DNA from: Petralouisia muris
GTDB taxonomy: Bacteria; Bacillota; Clostridia; Lachnospirales; Lachnospiraceae
Direction of reading: 5' to 3'
Assembly: GCF_004793545.1 (NCBI RefSeq)
Contig: NZ_SRYA01000039.1
Span: 1-44,957, forward strand
DNA length: 44,957 bases
The notes under the pieces were generated by a model. The model did no database searches. It was not told where the DNA came from and saw only the letters and a program-made list of their open reading frames with translations. Every line of letters starts with the position of its first letter. The stretch's first letter is position 1. Of the stretch, positions 26,537 to 34,800 are shown piece after piece. The translations under genes were made by a program, and so were the position numbers.

Positions 26537-26578
26537 AGCCTTGCGGAAAGCTAGTTTGCTTTCCCAGGGCTGTTTTTT
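26537..26578 (+). terminator. Terminator behind the Mrp gene
   Basis: AGCC..GGAAAGC (26537-26551), loop TAGTTT, GCTTTCC..GGCT (26558-26571), then six T (26573-26578). This separates the Mrp gene from the pilus-like locus. Confidence 0.85.
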
Positions 26579-26871
26579 GCGAAAAAAATTTGTGGAATAT
26601 GCATAATTGCTTTTTCCAGAAACAGGAGTTACAATACCAGCACAGAAGCAATTCTGGTTACAGATTTATTACAGCGGAATATATCCAGAGTATATGTTCC
26701 AGCTAATCTTACCGCCGGCTATTTCTTGGCCGGCACACACAATCTTTAATTTCTGCATAAGGATGAAGAACTTTCAGCCTTAATCAATTGGCAGGTTGTT
26801 CCGCCAATTACCAATGCATGAAATGTACAACAAAACAGTGGATGATTCTGTCCGCGGAAAGGAGGAATTGC
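26579..26871 (+). promoter_or_regulatory. Leader region of the Tad-like locus
   Basis: 293 bases without a gene of its own. It holds two inverted repeats: GCCGGC (26714-26719)/GCCGGC (26729-26734), and AATTGGC (26786-26792)/GCCAATT (26803-26809) with a 10-nt spacer. A long 5' leader with hairpins is therefore likely. No recognised riboswitch class and no convincing promoter were found by eye. Confidence 0.4.
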
Positions 26872-27033
26872 ATGAAAGTCATTTTTGAGGAGTACAGCGG
26901 AATTATTATTACGGCTGTTGCAATTATTGCATTAATTGCCGTTGTGGGACTGTTGCTGGCTGCGGATGGGCCGGTGCACAGCGCTTTCGTTAATCTGATT
27001 AAAGAATTATTTGACAAAGCAAGCGTTTCTTAA
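26872..27033 (+). CDS. Small hydrophobic Flp-like protein 1
   Basis: 53 residues starting at the ATG at 26872, which follows AAAGGAGG. Sequence pattern: M-K-V-I-F-E-E-Y-S-G, then one hydrophobic helix (IIITAVAIIALIAVVGLLLA), then a short amphipathic tail. The N-terminus is shared with two later tiny genes of this locus (30243 and 30494). By size, hydrophobicity and location before a CpaF-type ATPase it is probably the major pilin-like subunit, but it lacks the standard Flp pattern G / x4-E-Y after the cleavage site; here E-E-Y-S-G comes before the helix. The function is inferred from context. Confidence 0.72.
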   Translation: MKVIFEEYSGIIITAVAIIALIAVVGLLLAADGPVHSAFVNLIKELFDKASVS

Positions 27034-27139
27034 ACCAGCAGGAAGCCAGAGATCCGGCGGCAAGGCAAGGCGGGCAGGCTTATGCAATTTTTGCATAGCG
27101 GCAAGCCGGATAGCCGCCGGGAGCTGGCCAAAGCCTGGT
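27034..27139 (+). ncRNA. Long imperfect cruciform / structured RNA between pilin-like gene and ATPase
   Basis: Nested complementary arms centre near 27087: ACCAG (27034)/CTGGT (27139), GCCAG (27045-27049)/CTGGC (27124-27128), CCGGCGGC (27054-27061)/GCCGCCGG (27113-27120) and TATGCAA (27081-27087)/TTGCATA (27091-27097). It begins directly after the stop of the small pilin-like gene. There is no T-run, so it is not a simple terminator; it could protect or partially stop the upstream mRNA so the tiny subunit is made in excess, or be a mobile repeat. Confidence 0.55.
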
Positions 27140-27212
27140 AATCCGAAAATAGGTTTTTGCGTTCATCGGTATGTTTTGGTACAGATGATGCAAGATGCAG
27201 AATGGAGGGACT

Positions 27213-28310
27213 ATGAAATACAACTGGGAATTAACGGAGGCGGAATTTGGGCCGTTTTATTCGTATATTCAGGATAAAAATGTAACGGATATTGATTTTA
27301 ACGGGCAGACCTTGTGGATTGCAGACTTGAAAAAGGGCAGATACCGGGCCAAAGCGGAAGTAACAGAGGAATTTGTAGAGCGGTTTACCCACCGGATTGC
27401 CAACCGGGTGAATAAGCCTTTCAACCGGGCAAGCAATGTGCTGGAAGCAGAAACCAATGAGCTGCGTATCAGTATTGTCCATGAATCGGCGGCGGTGTCA
27501 GGCAGAAGCATATGCATCCGCAAATCGCTGCCTAAGGTGCGGCATACGGTGGAAAGTATGCTGGACAGCAGGTATTGTTCCGTGGAGGTGCTGAGTCTGC
27601 TGATTAATTGTGTGAAAGCAAAGATGAATTTTGCTTTCTGTGGGGAGCCGGGAGTGGGAAAAACAGAATGCGCTAAATTTTTTTCACGTTTTATACCCGC
27701 GAACCAGAGAGCCATTACCATTGAGGATAATCTGGAGATGCATTTTCATGAGATCAATCCGGAAAATGACTGTGTAGAGCTGCAGGTAAGTAAGGAGCTG
27801 AGTTATACCGACGCCATAAAGCTGTGCCTGCGGCAGAATCCCAAATGGATTATCCTGTCAGAAGCCAGATCTACGGAAGTGCAGTATTTGCTGGAACAGT
27901 GGTCTACAGGAGTATATGGATTTACTACACTGCATCTGGATGATTTACGGAATTTGCCGGATCGGATTATGAACATGATAGGAAGATCCAGAGATGCAGA
28001 CCGTCTGGAAAATTATATTTATGAATTTATCAGCGTAGGTGTGTTGATCCGCCAGTATGAAAATGAGCAGGGAATGCTGGAGCGGTATATTGATCAGATG
28101 TGTTTTTATGATCGCCTGGATGGGAAAAATGATATTTACATGCTGGTGGAGGACGGAAAACTGATCTCCAGGAATATACCCAAGGATATTTTAAAGCGTA
28201 TGGACAGAGCAGGAATATCCAGGCCTTTTCAATGTGTGGAGACCTGTCCCTACGAGCCGCTGGATGTGGAACTGGTGAAGGCGGCAAAGTCAGAATGGGA
28301 GGAAGAATGA
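27213..28310 (+). CDS. CpaF/TadA-family secretion ATPase
   Basis: 365 residues from the ATG at 27213, with GGAGGG 5-10 bases upstream. It is a type II/IV secretion hexameric ATPase: an N-terminal all-alpha-beta domain (VTDIDFNGQTLWI), then Walker A GEPGVGKT (144-151), an Asp-box region AITIEDNLEMHF, Walker B-like WIILSEARSTEV, and a His-box TTLHLDDLRNLPDRI. Compared with standard CpaF the Walker B reads S-E-A-R where G-E-x-R is usual. It would power assembly or secretion of the small pilin-like subunits at the inner face of the membrane. Its stop overlaps the next start (ATGA), so the two are translationally coupled. Confidence 0.88.
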   Translation: MKYNWELTEAEFGPFYSYIQDKNVTDIDFNGQTLWIADLKKGRYRAKAEVTEEFVERFTHRIANRVNKPFNRASNVLEAETNELRISIVHESAAVSGRSICIRKSLPKVRHTVESMLDSRYCSVEVLSLLINCVKAKMNFAFCGEPGVGKTECAKFFSRFIPANQRAITIEDNLEMHFHEINPENDCVELQVSKELSYTDAIKLCLRQNPKWIILSEARSTEVQYLLEQWSTGVYGFTTLHLDDLRNLPDRIMNMIGRSRDADRLENYIYEFISVGVLIRQYENEQGMLERYIDQMCFYDRLDGKNDIYMLVEDGKLISRNIPKDILKRMDRAGISRPFQCVETCPYEPLDVELVKAAKSEWEEE

Positions 28311-29812
28311 AAAGAGGAAATAAGAGAAAACAAACCAGTATATGTTATTTGCTTCATCCGGAGAATTTGCAGAAAAAGATTGACAGTTACGGCTACAGCT
28401 TTTCGATGGGAAGGTATGTGATGTTTCTGTTTACTGCCCTGGCAGGGGCAGTGGGGTGCGGAATTTTGTTTTCCCTGCACTGGTATTTTATACTGATTTT
28501 GGCAGTGGTGTGTCTGGGGAATCTGCCCTTTTTGATTTTGGATGGATATAAGCAAATGTATGAACACAAGTGCTTTCTGGATGTTTCGGATTATATGGAG
28601 CAGATTTTGTATTCCTTTCGAATGAATCCTAAAATTGTCAATGCATTGAAAGATACCAGTTCCCTGTTTGAAACCGGACGCATGCATAATGCAATCTGTG
28701 AGGCGGTGGATTATATTGAACAGGGAAAGTATCAGTGGGATTTGTATGGAGAGGCATTGGAACTCATAGAACGTGAGTATCCGGCAAACCGTCTGCCGTC
28801 CATTCATGAGTATTTGCGTATGGTGGAAAGCAATGGAGGCTCCTGCAAAGAAGCAATCGATCTTTTGCTGCAGGATAAAGCAGTTTGGGCAGACAATGTA
28901 CTGCTTCTGCAGGAGGACAAGAAGGCGGCCCGGACAAAAGTAATTTTTTCTCTGGCGGTCACGATGATTCTGGCTGTTGTGTTCCACAGCGTATACCGTT
29001 CTATGCCGGCTCAGTACACGATTGTGGAACATCCGGTGACTCAGGCAGCCACAGTGCTGTATCTTCTGCTGAATATTTTAATTTTTCGAAAAGCGAACAA
29101 GGAAATTGCCAGAAGCTGGCTCATACAGGAAAATAAAGAGCAAGAAAAATTGTCCGGATATTACCGTATGGTTATGGAATTTGATGAGAAAAAGGAGAGG
29201 AATAAGAGCCTGATTTTGGGCGGAAGCCTATGTCTGTTTGGTTTAGGAGTCTGGGGGCTTGGGCATCCTTTTGGAGCTTTGCTGGCAGCTGGAGCCGGCG
29301 GGATTCTGCTGAATCAGCATAAAATGGGATACCGGCTTGCTTATGACAGAGTAGTGAAGGAAATTAATCGGGTATTCCCGTCATGGCTGATGGAAATGGC
29401 ATTGCTGATGCAGGGAAACAATGTTCAGGTTTCCATTGAGAAAACGATAGAACATGCCCCGGCAGTATTAAAAGAAGAACTGCAGAGGTTGTCAGACAGC
29501 CTGAAGAGCCGGCCGGACGCTATTGAGCCTTATCTGGATTTTCTGAAAATGTTCCAGCTTTCTTCCGTGCAGTCTTCTATGAAGATGCTTTATGCGATTT
29601 CGGAATCGGGAAGCGGAGATGCACAGAGCCAGATTCAGATATTAGTGCAGAGAAACAGCAAAATGCTGGACAAGTCAGAAAAGCTTTCGAATGAGAAAAG
29701 CCTTGCCGGGATCAACAGCATTTTCTATCTGCCTCAGATTACCGTGTCTTTCCAGACTATGGTGAATATGGTGGTATTTATGGTAGTATTTTTAGGACAG
29801 TTAAAGATATAA
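28307..29812 (+). CDS. Fused TadB/TadC-like inner-membrane platform protein
   Basis: 501 residues from the ATG at 28307, which overlaps the ATPase stop; GGGAGG lies just upstream. Half 1: two N-terminal spans (MFLFTALAGAVGCGILF, WYFILILAVVCLGNLPFLIL), a cytoplasmic T2SSF-like helical domain (FLDVSDYMEQILYSFRMNP, then GGSCKEAIDLLLQD) and a span. Half 2: a span pair (LILGGSLCLFGLGVWGLG, FGALLAAGAGGILL), a second cytoplasmic helical domain (FPSWLMEMALLMQGNNVQVS) and a C-terminal span (VNMVVFMVVFLGQL). TadB and TadC are normally separate proteins of about 300 residues; here both modules seem joined in one chain. It would be the platform for the ATPase. Confidence 0.8.
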   Translation: MKRGNKRKQTSICYLLHPENLQKKIDSYGYSFSMGRYVMFLFTALAGAVGCGILFSLHWYFILILAVVCLGNLPFLILDGYKQMYEHKCFLDVSDYMEQILYSFRMNPKIVNALKDTSSLFETGRMHNAICEAVDYIEQGKYQWDLYGEALELIEREYPANRLPSIHEYLRMVESNGGSCKEAIDLLLQDKAVWADNVLLLQEDKKAARTKVIFSLAVTMILAVVFHSVYRSMPAQYTIVEHPVTQAATVLYLLLNILIFRKANKEIARSWLIQENKEQEKLSGYYRMVMEFDEKKERNKSLILGGSLCLFGLGVWGLGHPFGALLAAGAGGILLNQHKMGYRLAYDRVVKEINRVFPSWLMEMALLMQGNNVQVSIEKTIEHAPAVLKEELQRLSDSLKSRPDAIEPYLDFLKMFQLSSVQSSMKMLYAISESGSGDAQSQIQILVQRNSKMLDKSEKLSNEKSLAGINSIFYLPQITVSFQTMVNMVVFMVVFLGQLKI

Positions 29813-29897
29813 GTTTAGAAATTAAGAGGACGAAAGGATTTTGTGCAAAGCGAAGGGACAGCAGGGGAAAAGAGTTGATTGCAAAGGAGAAGAATAG

Positions 29898-30233
29898 ATG
29901 GGACAAGTGTTAAAAACGTATCTGGGTCTGTTTTTCCTGCTGATTATGGGTCTGGTGGGTATTGGCGTTGTGTCGGCCGGAATAGAAGTGACTGCCGCCA
30001 GAAATTACCACGCGGATGTGATCAGTGAGATAGAATGCAGCAATTTTAATGCAGAGGTTATCTCCGCCTGCAAAAGCCAGGCTCAGGAGAGAGGATATCA
30101 GTTGGAAATAGCGGAACTGGTCTATGATGCGGAAGGAAATCAGAGAATGGCGGAAGTGATTTTGTCTTTTGATTATACCATTTCCATTTTAAATTTGGCG
30201 TCAGCCCATGAAGTGCGCGGGTTTGCAAGATAA
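29898..30233 (+). CDS. One-span TadE/pilin-like protein
   Basis: 111 residues; AAAGGAGAAG precedes the ATG. An N-terminal membrane helix (YLGLFFLLIMGLVGIGVVSAG) is followed by a small extracytoplasmic domain of about 80 residues with two cysteines (IECSNFNAEVISACKSQA), which may form a disulfide. This is the layout of TadE-type or DUF4320-type pseudopilins from Clostridial Tad loci, but no family signature is certain. It lies between the platform protein and the second tiny pilin-like gene, separated by only 9 bp from the latter. Confidence 0.72.
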   Translation: MGQVLKTYLGLFFLLIMGLVGIGVVSAGIEVTAARNYHADVISEIECSNFNAEVISACKSQAQERGYQLEIAELVYDAEGNQRMAEVILSFDYTISILNLASAHEVRGFAR

Positions 30234-30242
30234 GGAGGAAAT

Positions 30243-30344
30243 ATGAAAACCATTTTTGAGGAATTTGGCGGAACAATTGTATATGTTATTGCAGGGGGAG
30301 GGGTTCTTGGTATCTTTGGTTATATACTGAGCCTTGCAATATAA
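30243..30344 (+). CDS. Small hydrophobic Flp-like protein 2 (33 residues)
   Basis: Only 33 codons: M-K-T-I-F-E-E-F-G-G followed by a single hydrophobic stretch (TIVYVIAGGGVLGIFGYIL). AAGGAGG sits 6 bases before the ATG, a near-perfect ribosome site, so translation is likely. The first ten residues match those of the 26872 gene (M-K-x-I-F-E-E-[YF]-x-G), showing a paralogous family. With almost no residues beyond the helix, it could be a minimal subunit or an assembly factor. Confidence 0.7.
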   Translation: MKTIFEEFGGTIVYVIAGGGVLGIFGYILSLAI

Positions 30345-30353
30345 GGATTGGCA

Positions 30354-30452
30354 CAGGAATTCCTGTAGGAAACATGGAAATATGCTAATTTTCAGGCTGT
30401 GAGTGGCTTTGTCCTGTTTACAGGAATCCCCGCAGGAAGCATGGAAATATGC
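30354..30452 (+). repeat. 32-bp direct repeats between the small pilin-like genes
   Basis: A 32-bp unit starting CAGGAAT and ending CATGGAAATATGC occurs at 30354-30385 and 30421-30452, 67 bp apart, 28 of 32 bases identical. The first copy contains the perfect palindrome ACAGGAATTCCTGT (30353-30366); a short inverted repeat CCTGTTTACAGG precedes the second. The gap contains no gene. Confidence 0.75.
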
Positions 30453-30493
30453 GGCAGTATATCAGGAAATGAGCAGAAACAGGAGGAAAAATT

Positions 30494-30637
30494 ATGAGAG
30501 AAATCATAGATGAGTATGCAGGAGTGGCAGCAGGAGGAATAGCGGCAATGATGATTTTGGGTATGGCAGTAGATTTTGTGTTGGGAAGTTCGGGATTGTA
30601 CGGAGTGATTCTGGGATTTTCCCAGAGCATTTGCTGA
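30494..30637 (+). CDS. Small hydrophobic Flp-like protein 3 (47 residues)
   Basis: 47 residues: M-R-E-I-I-D-E-Y-A-G, then a hydrophobic segment (GGIAAMMILGMAVDFVLG) and a short tail ending in Ser-Ile-Cys. ACAGGAGG precedes the ATG. It belongs to the same micro-protein family as the genes at 26872 and 30243 (pattern M-[KR]-x-I-[FI]-[ED]-E-[YF]-x-G). The stop is 11 bp before the start of the next gene. Confidence 0.7.
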   Translation: MREIIDEYAGVAAGGIAAMMILGMAVDFVLGSSGLYGVILGFSQSIC

Positions 30638-30648
30638 AGGGGAAAGCT

Positions 30649-31113
30649 ATGAAACAGATAAGCAAAGGGATGTCTGATCTTCTTTTATCCGGAATTGTGT
30701 GCGCAATGCTGCTGGGTATTCTGGCAGGGATGGCATTGCTTTCCCGGTTAGGAGAGCAGATGAAAACGGAAAAGGAGAATTATTCGGAGTATCAGGACAT
30801 AGCACAGACAAAATGGATTTGTGCCAGAAAACCGCCGGAATTGGTCAGAAAAGGCGCCAGTATTTGGAAAACAGGAGAAAAAGTCCGGATCAATCAGGCA
30901 TTTGAAGCAGTGGATGAAGAAGGGAATCACCTGGATGTCCAGGTATTGGATATTCAGGATGCATTCGGAATCAGCAGAATGGAATGGTATGACAAGGCAG
31001 GACATACGGCAGTGTTTTTGAGACGGGGTGCCTATGTACTGGAACTTCGGACGGCAGATGGGCAAAAGAAACCAACGGTCAAAAAATTTATGCTGCTGAT
31101 TGATGACAGATAG
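30649..31113 (+). CDS. One-span exported protein of the Tad-like locus
   Basis: 154 residues from the ATG at 30649, with AAGGGGA upstream; the in-frame TTG at 30631 overlaps the previous gene. One N-terminal helix (LLLSGIVCAMLLGILAGMALL) is followed by an extracytoplasmic domain rich in beta strands with a WICARKP stretch and an Ig-like tail (VFLRRGAYVLELRTADGQK). It has the layout of a minor pseudopilin. No known family is recognised; the name rests on position inside the locus. Confidence 0.72.
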   Translation: MKQISKGMSDLLLSGIVCAMLLGILAGMALLSRLGEQMKTEKENYSEYQDIAQTKWICARKPPELVRKGASIWKTGEKVRINQAFEAVDEEGNHLDVQVLDIQDAFGISRMEWYDKAGHTAVFLRRGAYVLELRTADGQKKPTVKKFMLLIDDR

Positions 31114-31121
31114 GGAGGAAC

Positions 31122-31721
31122 ATGAAACATACGGTATACGGTATATTCCTGGCATTGCTTGTAGTTATGGTGGTTGCAATTGTGTTGGGGATCAGTGGAA
31201 AAAATGTGCGGAAAAATGAAATGGAAACATCGTTGAATACAGCGATAGAACAGTCACTGGAGCGGTTGAGACAGGAAAAAACCTATTATTCTTACGAAAC
31301 GGAAGCATACCAGGAGCTGATAACGGATTTCCATCGGCTCCTGTTAGCCCAGATAGAGTCAGACTCTGAGCTTCAGGTGGACATTCTCACGGCAGATACA
31401 AAAAAAGGCATACTGGATGTGAGGGTTACGCAAAGGTATCGGACGATTCTGGGGAAGGAGAAGAAAGCAGTATGCCGAAAATCTGTGATTTTAGAAGAGT
31501 ATTCTGGAAAAAAGGGATATCATACGGTCACTTTTTTGGTGGATGGGGAAACTTATTCCAGGTATTCCCTATATGAAGGAGGAAGAATCATTCAGCCTGA
31601 AACACCCAGAAAAGAAGGAAAAGTTTTTTGCTACTGGTCAAAGCAGGGAGAACAGAAGGAATGTGCGCTGGATCATATGACAGCAGAGGATAATCTTGTG
31701 CTGGAAGCTGTTTTTCGATGA
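31122..31721 (+). CDS. One-span protein with C-terminal InlB-type repeat
   Basis: 199 residues; TAGGGAGG precedes the ATG, 8 bp after the previous stop. N-terminal helix (YGIFLALLVVMVVAIVLG), then an alpha-beta region, then about residues 136-199 that match the InlB B-repeat / Flg_new pattern: V-T-F-x-V-D-G, P-x-K-E-G-K-V-F-x-Y-W-S, and a final A-E-D-N-L-V-L-E-A-V-F. The same repeat type recurs in the next, much larger gene. This suggests a tip or minor subunit carrying an adhesion module. The last 4 bases overlap a possible upstream extension of the next frame, which I do not use. Confidence 0.75.
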   Translation: MKHTVYGIFLALLVVMVVAIVLGISGKNVRKNEMETSLNTAIEQSLERLRQEKTYYSYETEAYQELITDFHRLLLAQIESDSELQVDILTADTKKGILDVRVTQRYRTILGKEKKAVCRKSVILEEYSGKKGYHTVTFLVDGETYSRYSLYEGGRIIQPETPRKEGKVFCYWSKQGEQKECALDHMTAEDNLVLEAVFR

Positions 31722-31813
31722 GAAGAAAGGGAAATTTAAAGTATTGTGTGCTTTATGAATCTTGCTGCCTAACCGGGCGGGAGAGAAAGCAATATTGTAT
31801 GCAAGGAGGAAAT

Positions 31814-34800
31814 ATGGAAACAAAAATAGTAAGTGTGCTGCTGTCTTTTGTGCTGCTGATGGGAAATATAAATCTTTCCAGTTCAGGAACGATTCAGGAA
31901 CGGGGTACCCCTTGCCGCAGGGCAGAAGTTCAGGAACAGGACATGTTTCAAGAAGAGGGAAGCAGCAAGCGGGACATGTCTCAGAAGGAAGAGGAAGCCA
32001 GCAAGGAGGAGACGTCACAAAAGGAAGAGGAGACCGGCAAGCGGTATATGCCTAAAAAGGAAGAGAAAATTCAGGATCAGGAATTGTGTCCTGAAGAAGA
32101 GAGAATGAAGAAGCCAGATGCATTTCAGAAGGAAGCGGATGGCACGCTGCTTTTCGAAGAAATGAATCTTCCGGTATTTGCAGCAGCAAAAGCTGCGGAA
32201 AATGAAAAGTATGTGGTGCGAAATGGATATTTTTATATTTTTGTGCGAAAACAGGGGGAAAGTGCAGAAAACGGTCATTGGTATAAGCTGAATATGAGTG
32301 TACCCAAGCTTACCGCACAGAAGTCACAGGATATTGCCTGGGAAATGACATATATAGGGAAAATGCCCAAAAAGGATCTTGATCATGTGGTGGAATGGAT
32401 TAAAGTGCGGGGAGACAAAGCCAGCAGTGAGAAAGACAATTATTCTTTGGAAATTGAAAAAGGTAAAAACTGGGAGAAAACAAGGCAGGATGGACTGGGG
32501 ATTAAACCTGTAATGGGAGAGCCTGCGCCCAATCTGGAGTCACTTAGGCCCCAGGGATATCCCTACAAGGAAAGATACTATATGCTTTGCGGAAAGCTTA
32601 TGTTTACGGTAAAAGGATATCGTATGTATTTTGATAATTCTGTATTTCATGATATGAAAGGAATGGATATTGAAAAAGAAAACAGCCAGATACAGAAAAA
32701 GGATTCCAAACTGGATGAAGGGGAAGTCTCTTGGACGGGCGACGGATATTTTAAATTTGCCATTGACACCAATAATGTGGGAATGACCAATTATGGGGCT
32801 TCCGGAGAGTTTCATCATTCCATGTACGGATTTTATCTGAAACCCAACCAGTATACGGTGGCGTATCATGCGAACGGTGGAATCGGAACTATGAAGTCGC
32901 AGCCGGCTGTCTATGACGAGAACCTTACATTACGGAAAAACAGTTTTGTTCGGGAGGGATATACCTTTGCAGGATGGAATATGGCGTCAAATGGAAAGGG
33001 AACGGCATATGAAGGGGGAGAGTGTGTAAAGAATCTGACAGATGCCCACAAGGAAACTATTACCCTGTATGCCCAGTGGCGGCCCAACAAGTTGGCGGTA
33101 ACGTATCATGCGAACGGTGGAACATCTGCAGGAAAGCCCTATCAGATTGGAACTTATGTGAATCATTGGAGTTATGAAACGCCTGCCAGCCCGCCGGAAA
33201 AATTCGCTTCCTTTGGCCTGGCAAAAATGGGCTATTCCAAGCGGACAGGGGCAGAATGGAACACTGCCGCAGATGGAACGGGAGTATCTTATGATGAGAA
33301 TCAAGTCTATGGAATGCTGGACTATGCTGCTGATCTGAAAAGCGGAGACAGAAGCCGGCTGCTGTACGCTCAGTGGGAACCCAATCTTTATTCAGTTACA
33401 TTGGATAAGAAGCTGACCGGATTAGAAGCAGGTGGAACAGATGTTATTTATGAAAAGTATGAGAATGGATGGTATTTCGATAAGGGATGCACTGCCATTT
33501 TAAAAGACAAAACAAGAACAGGAAGTATTGTGGTTCCAAAGAAAAGCGGATACATTTTTCAGGGATATTACGATGCTGAAGCAGGTGGCGTACAGATGAT
33601 TGATGCGTCAGGGAAAATGACTTCTGCAGGAATCTCAGATTTTAAGCAGCTTGGAAACGCCACCTGGTATGCCCGTTATCATTGTCTGATTTCCTGCGAG
33701 GATTATGCAGATGTTCCCTGTGATTTTGAAAAGACAGCAGGGGATAACAGGGAAAGCACAAGAATCCTGATTGCCGGGGAAAAAGATCAGGTGACAGTTA
33801 AGGCGGGACAAACAGGAATTACAGTGTCCCTTACTGGGAAACCGGCGGGGACGGCGATTGGCCGGTTCTGCTCTGTTGCTGCAGGAGGTTCTGCTTCTGG
33901 TTCTGCAGGAAATACACAATCTGTTACTTTGCCGTTGACGCCCCAGGAAGGTGCAGCTTATCATTTGAAAGTGTCGGGGGCAGGAAAGGTTCTTTTTGAC
34001 CAGGCAGTGTATTATAAAGGCGGTAGATTCCGTACTCTTATTAAGCTTGGAACGAAAGAGAAAAAGGAAATCGCTCAGGGCGGAGCTGCTGCAGGAAGTT
34101 TATGGGGAACTCTGGATACGGCATATCCTCTGTATCGGTACATAGGGTGCAGTGAATTGAAAAACATTCAGTCTCCAGGGAGCGTATACCGGTATTTTCA
34201 GTATAGAGACGTGAACATGGCATACAGCGGAAATGGAGCGACTTCTGGTAAAAATATACTAGAGTATGACGTTCCACTGGAAAATATGTATCGGTTCCGG
34301 CAAAATGGATTTGTCAGAGAAGAAATGAAAACCAAGCATACAGAAGATGGACGGCCTTATGAGTGCAGGGTCAGGTATGCATTTGCAGGATGGCAGCTTA
34401 GTACCGGCAGACCTTATCGGCAGCAGGAACAGGAGTTGGCATTGGAGATTTACAGACAGGCGCAAGAGGAACAGGCGCTTTTAAACAGAACCCTAGAGGC
34501 AGTTGACTCTTATCAGGTAGAAGATCCAGGAAAAAAGGAAAATCACGCAGAGGAATATATTAATTTTCTGGCAAAGTGGAATGCATTTCCCACCATTGCC
34601 GTAACACCAGGAAAGAGTCTGGAATTTTATGAAGGAGAGGAAGTTACCAGGGAAAATCTGGTAGATTGTCTGACAGTGCATGATGAAGAAGATAATCATA
34701 AGGAAAACAGACCCTATCAACCGGATTTGAATGATAAGGTGAAGATTATCAAAATCAATTATCCGAAATCCCGCAATGGGAGCCAGCCTGCTTATGAGAA

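Noticed and set aside
26872-26930. Standard Flp type IVb pilin assignment for the micro-protein
   Set aside because: The canonical order G, four residues, E-Y is absent; the assignment is kept as Flp-like by context only.
28250-29032. Minus-strand frame of 260 residues opposite the platform protein
   Set aside because: Overlaps a coupled, clearly coding + strand gene; His/Gln-rich shadow composition.
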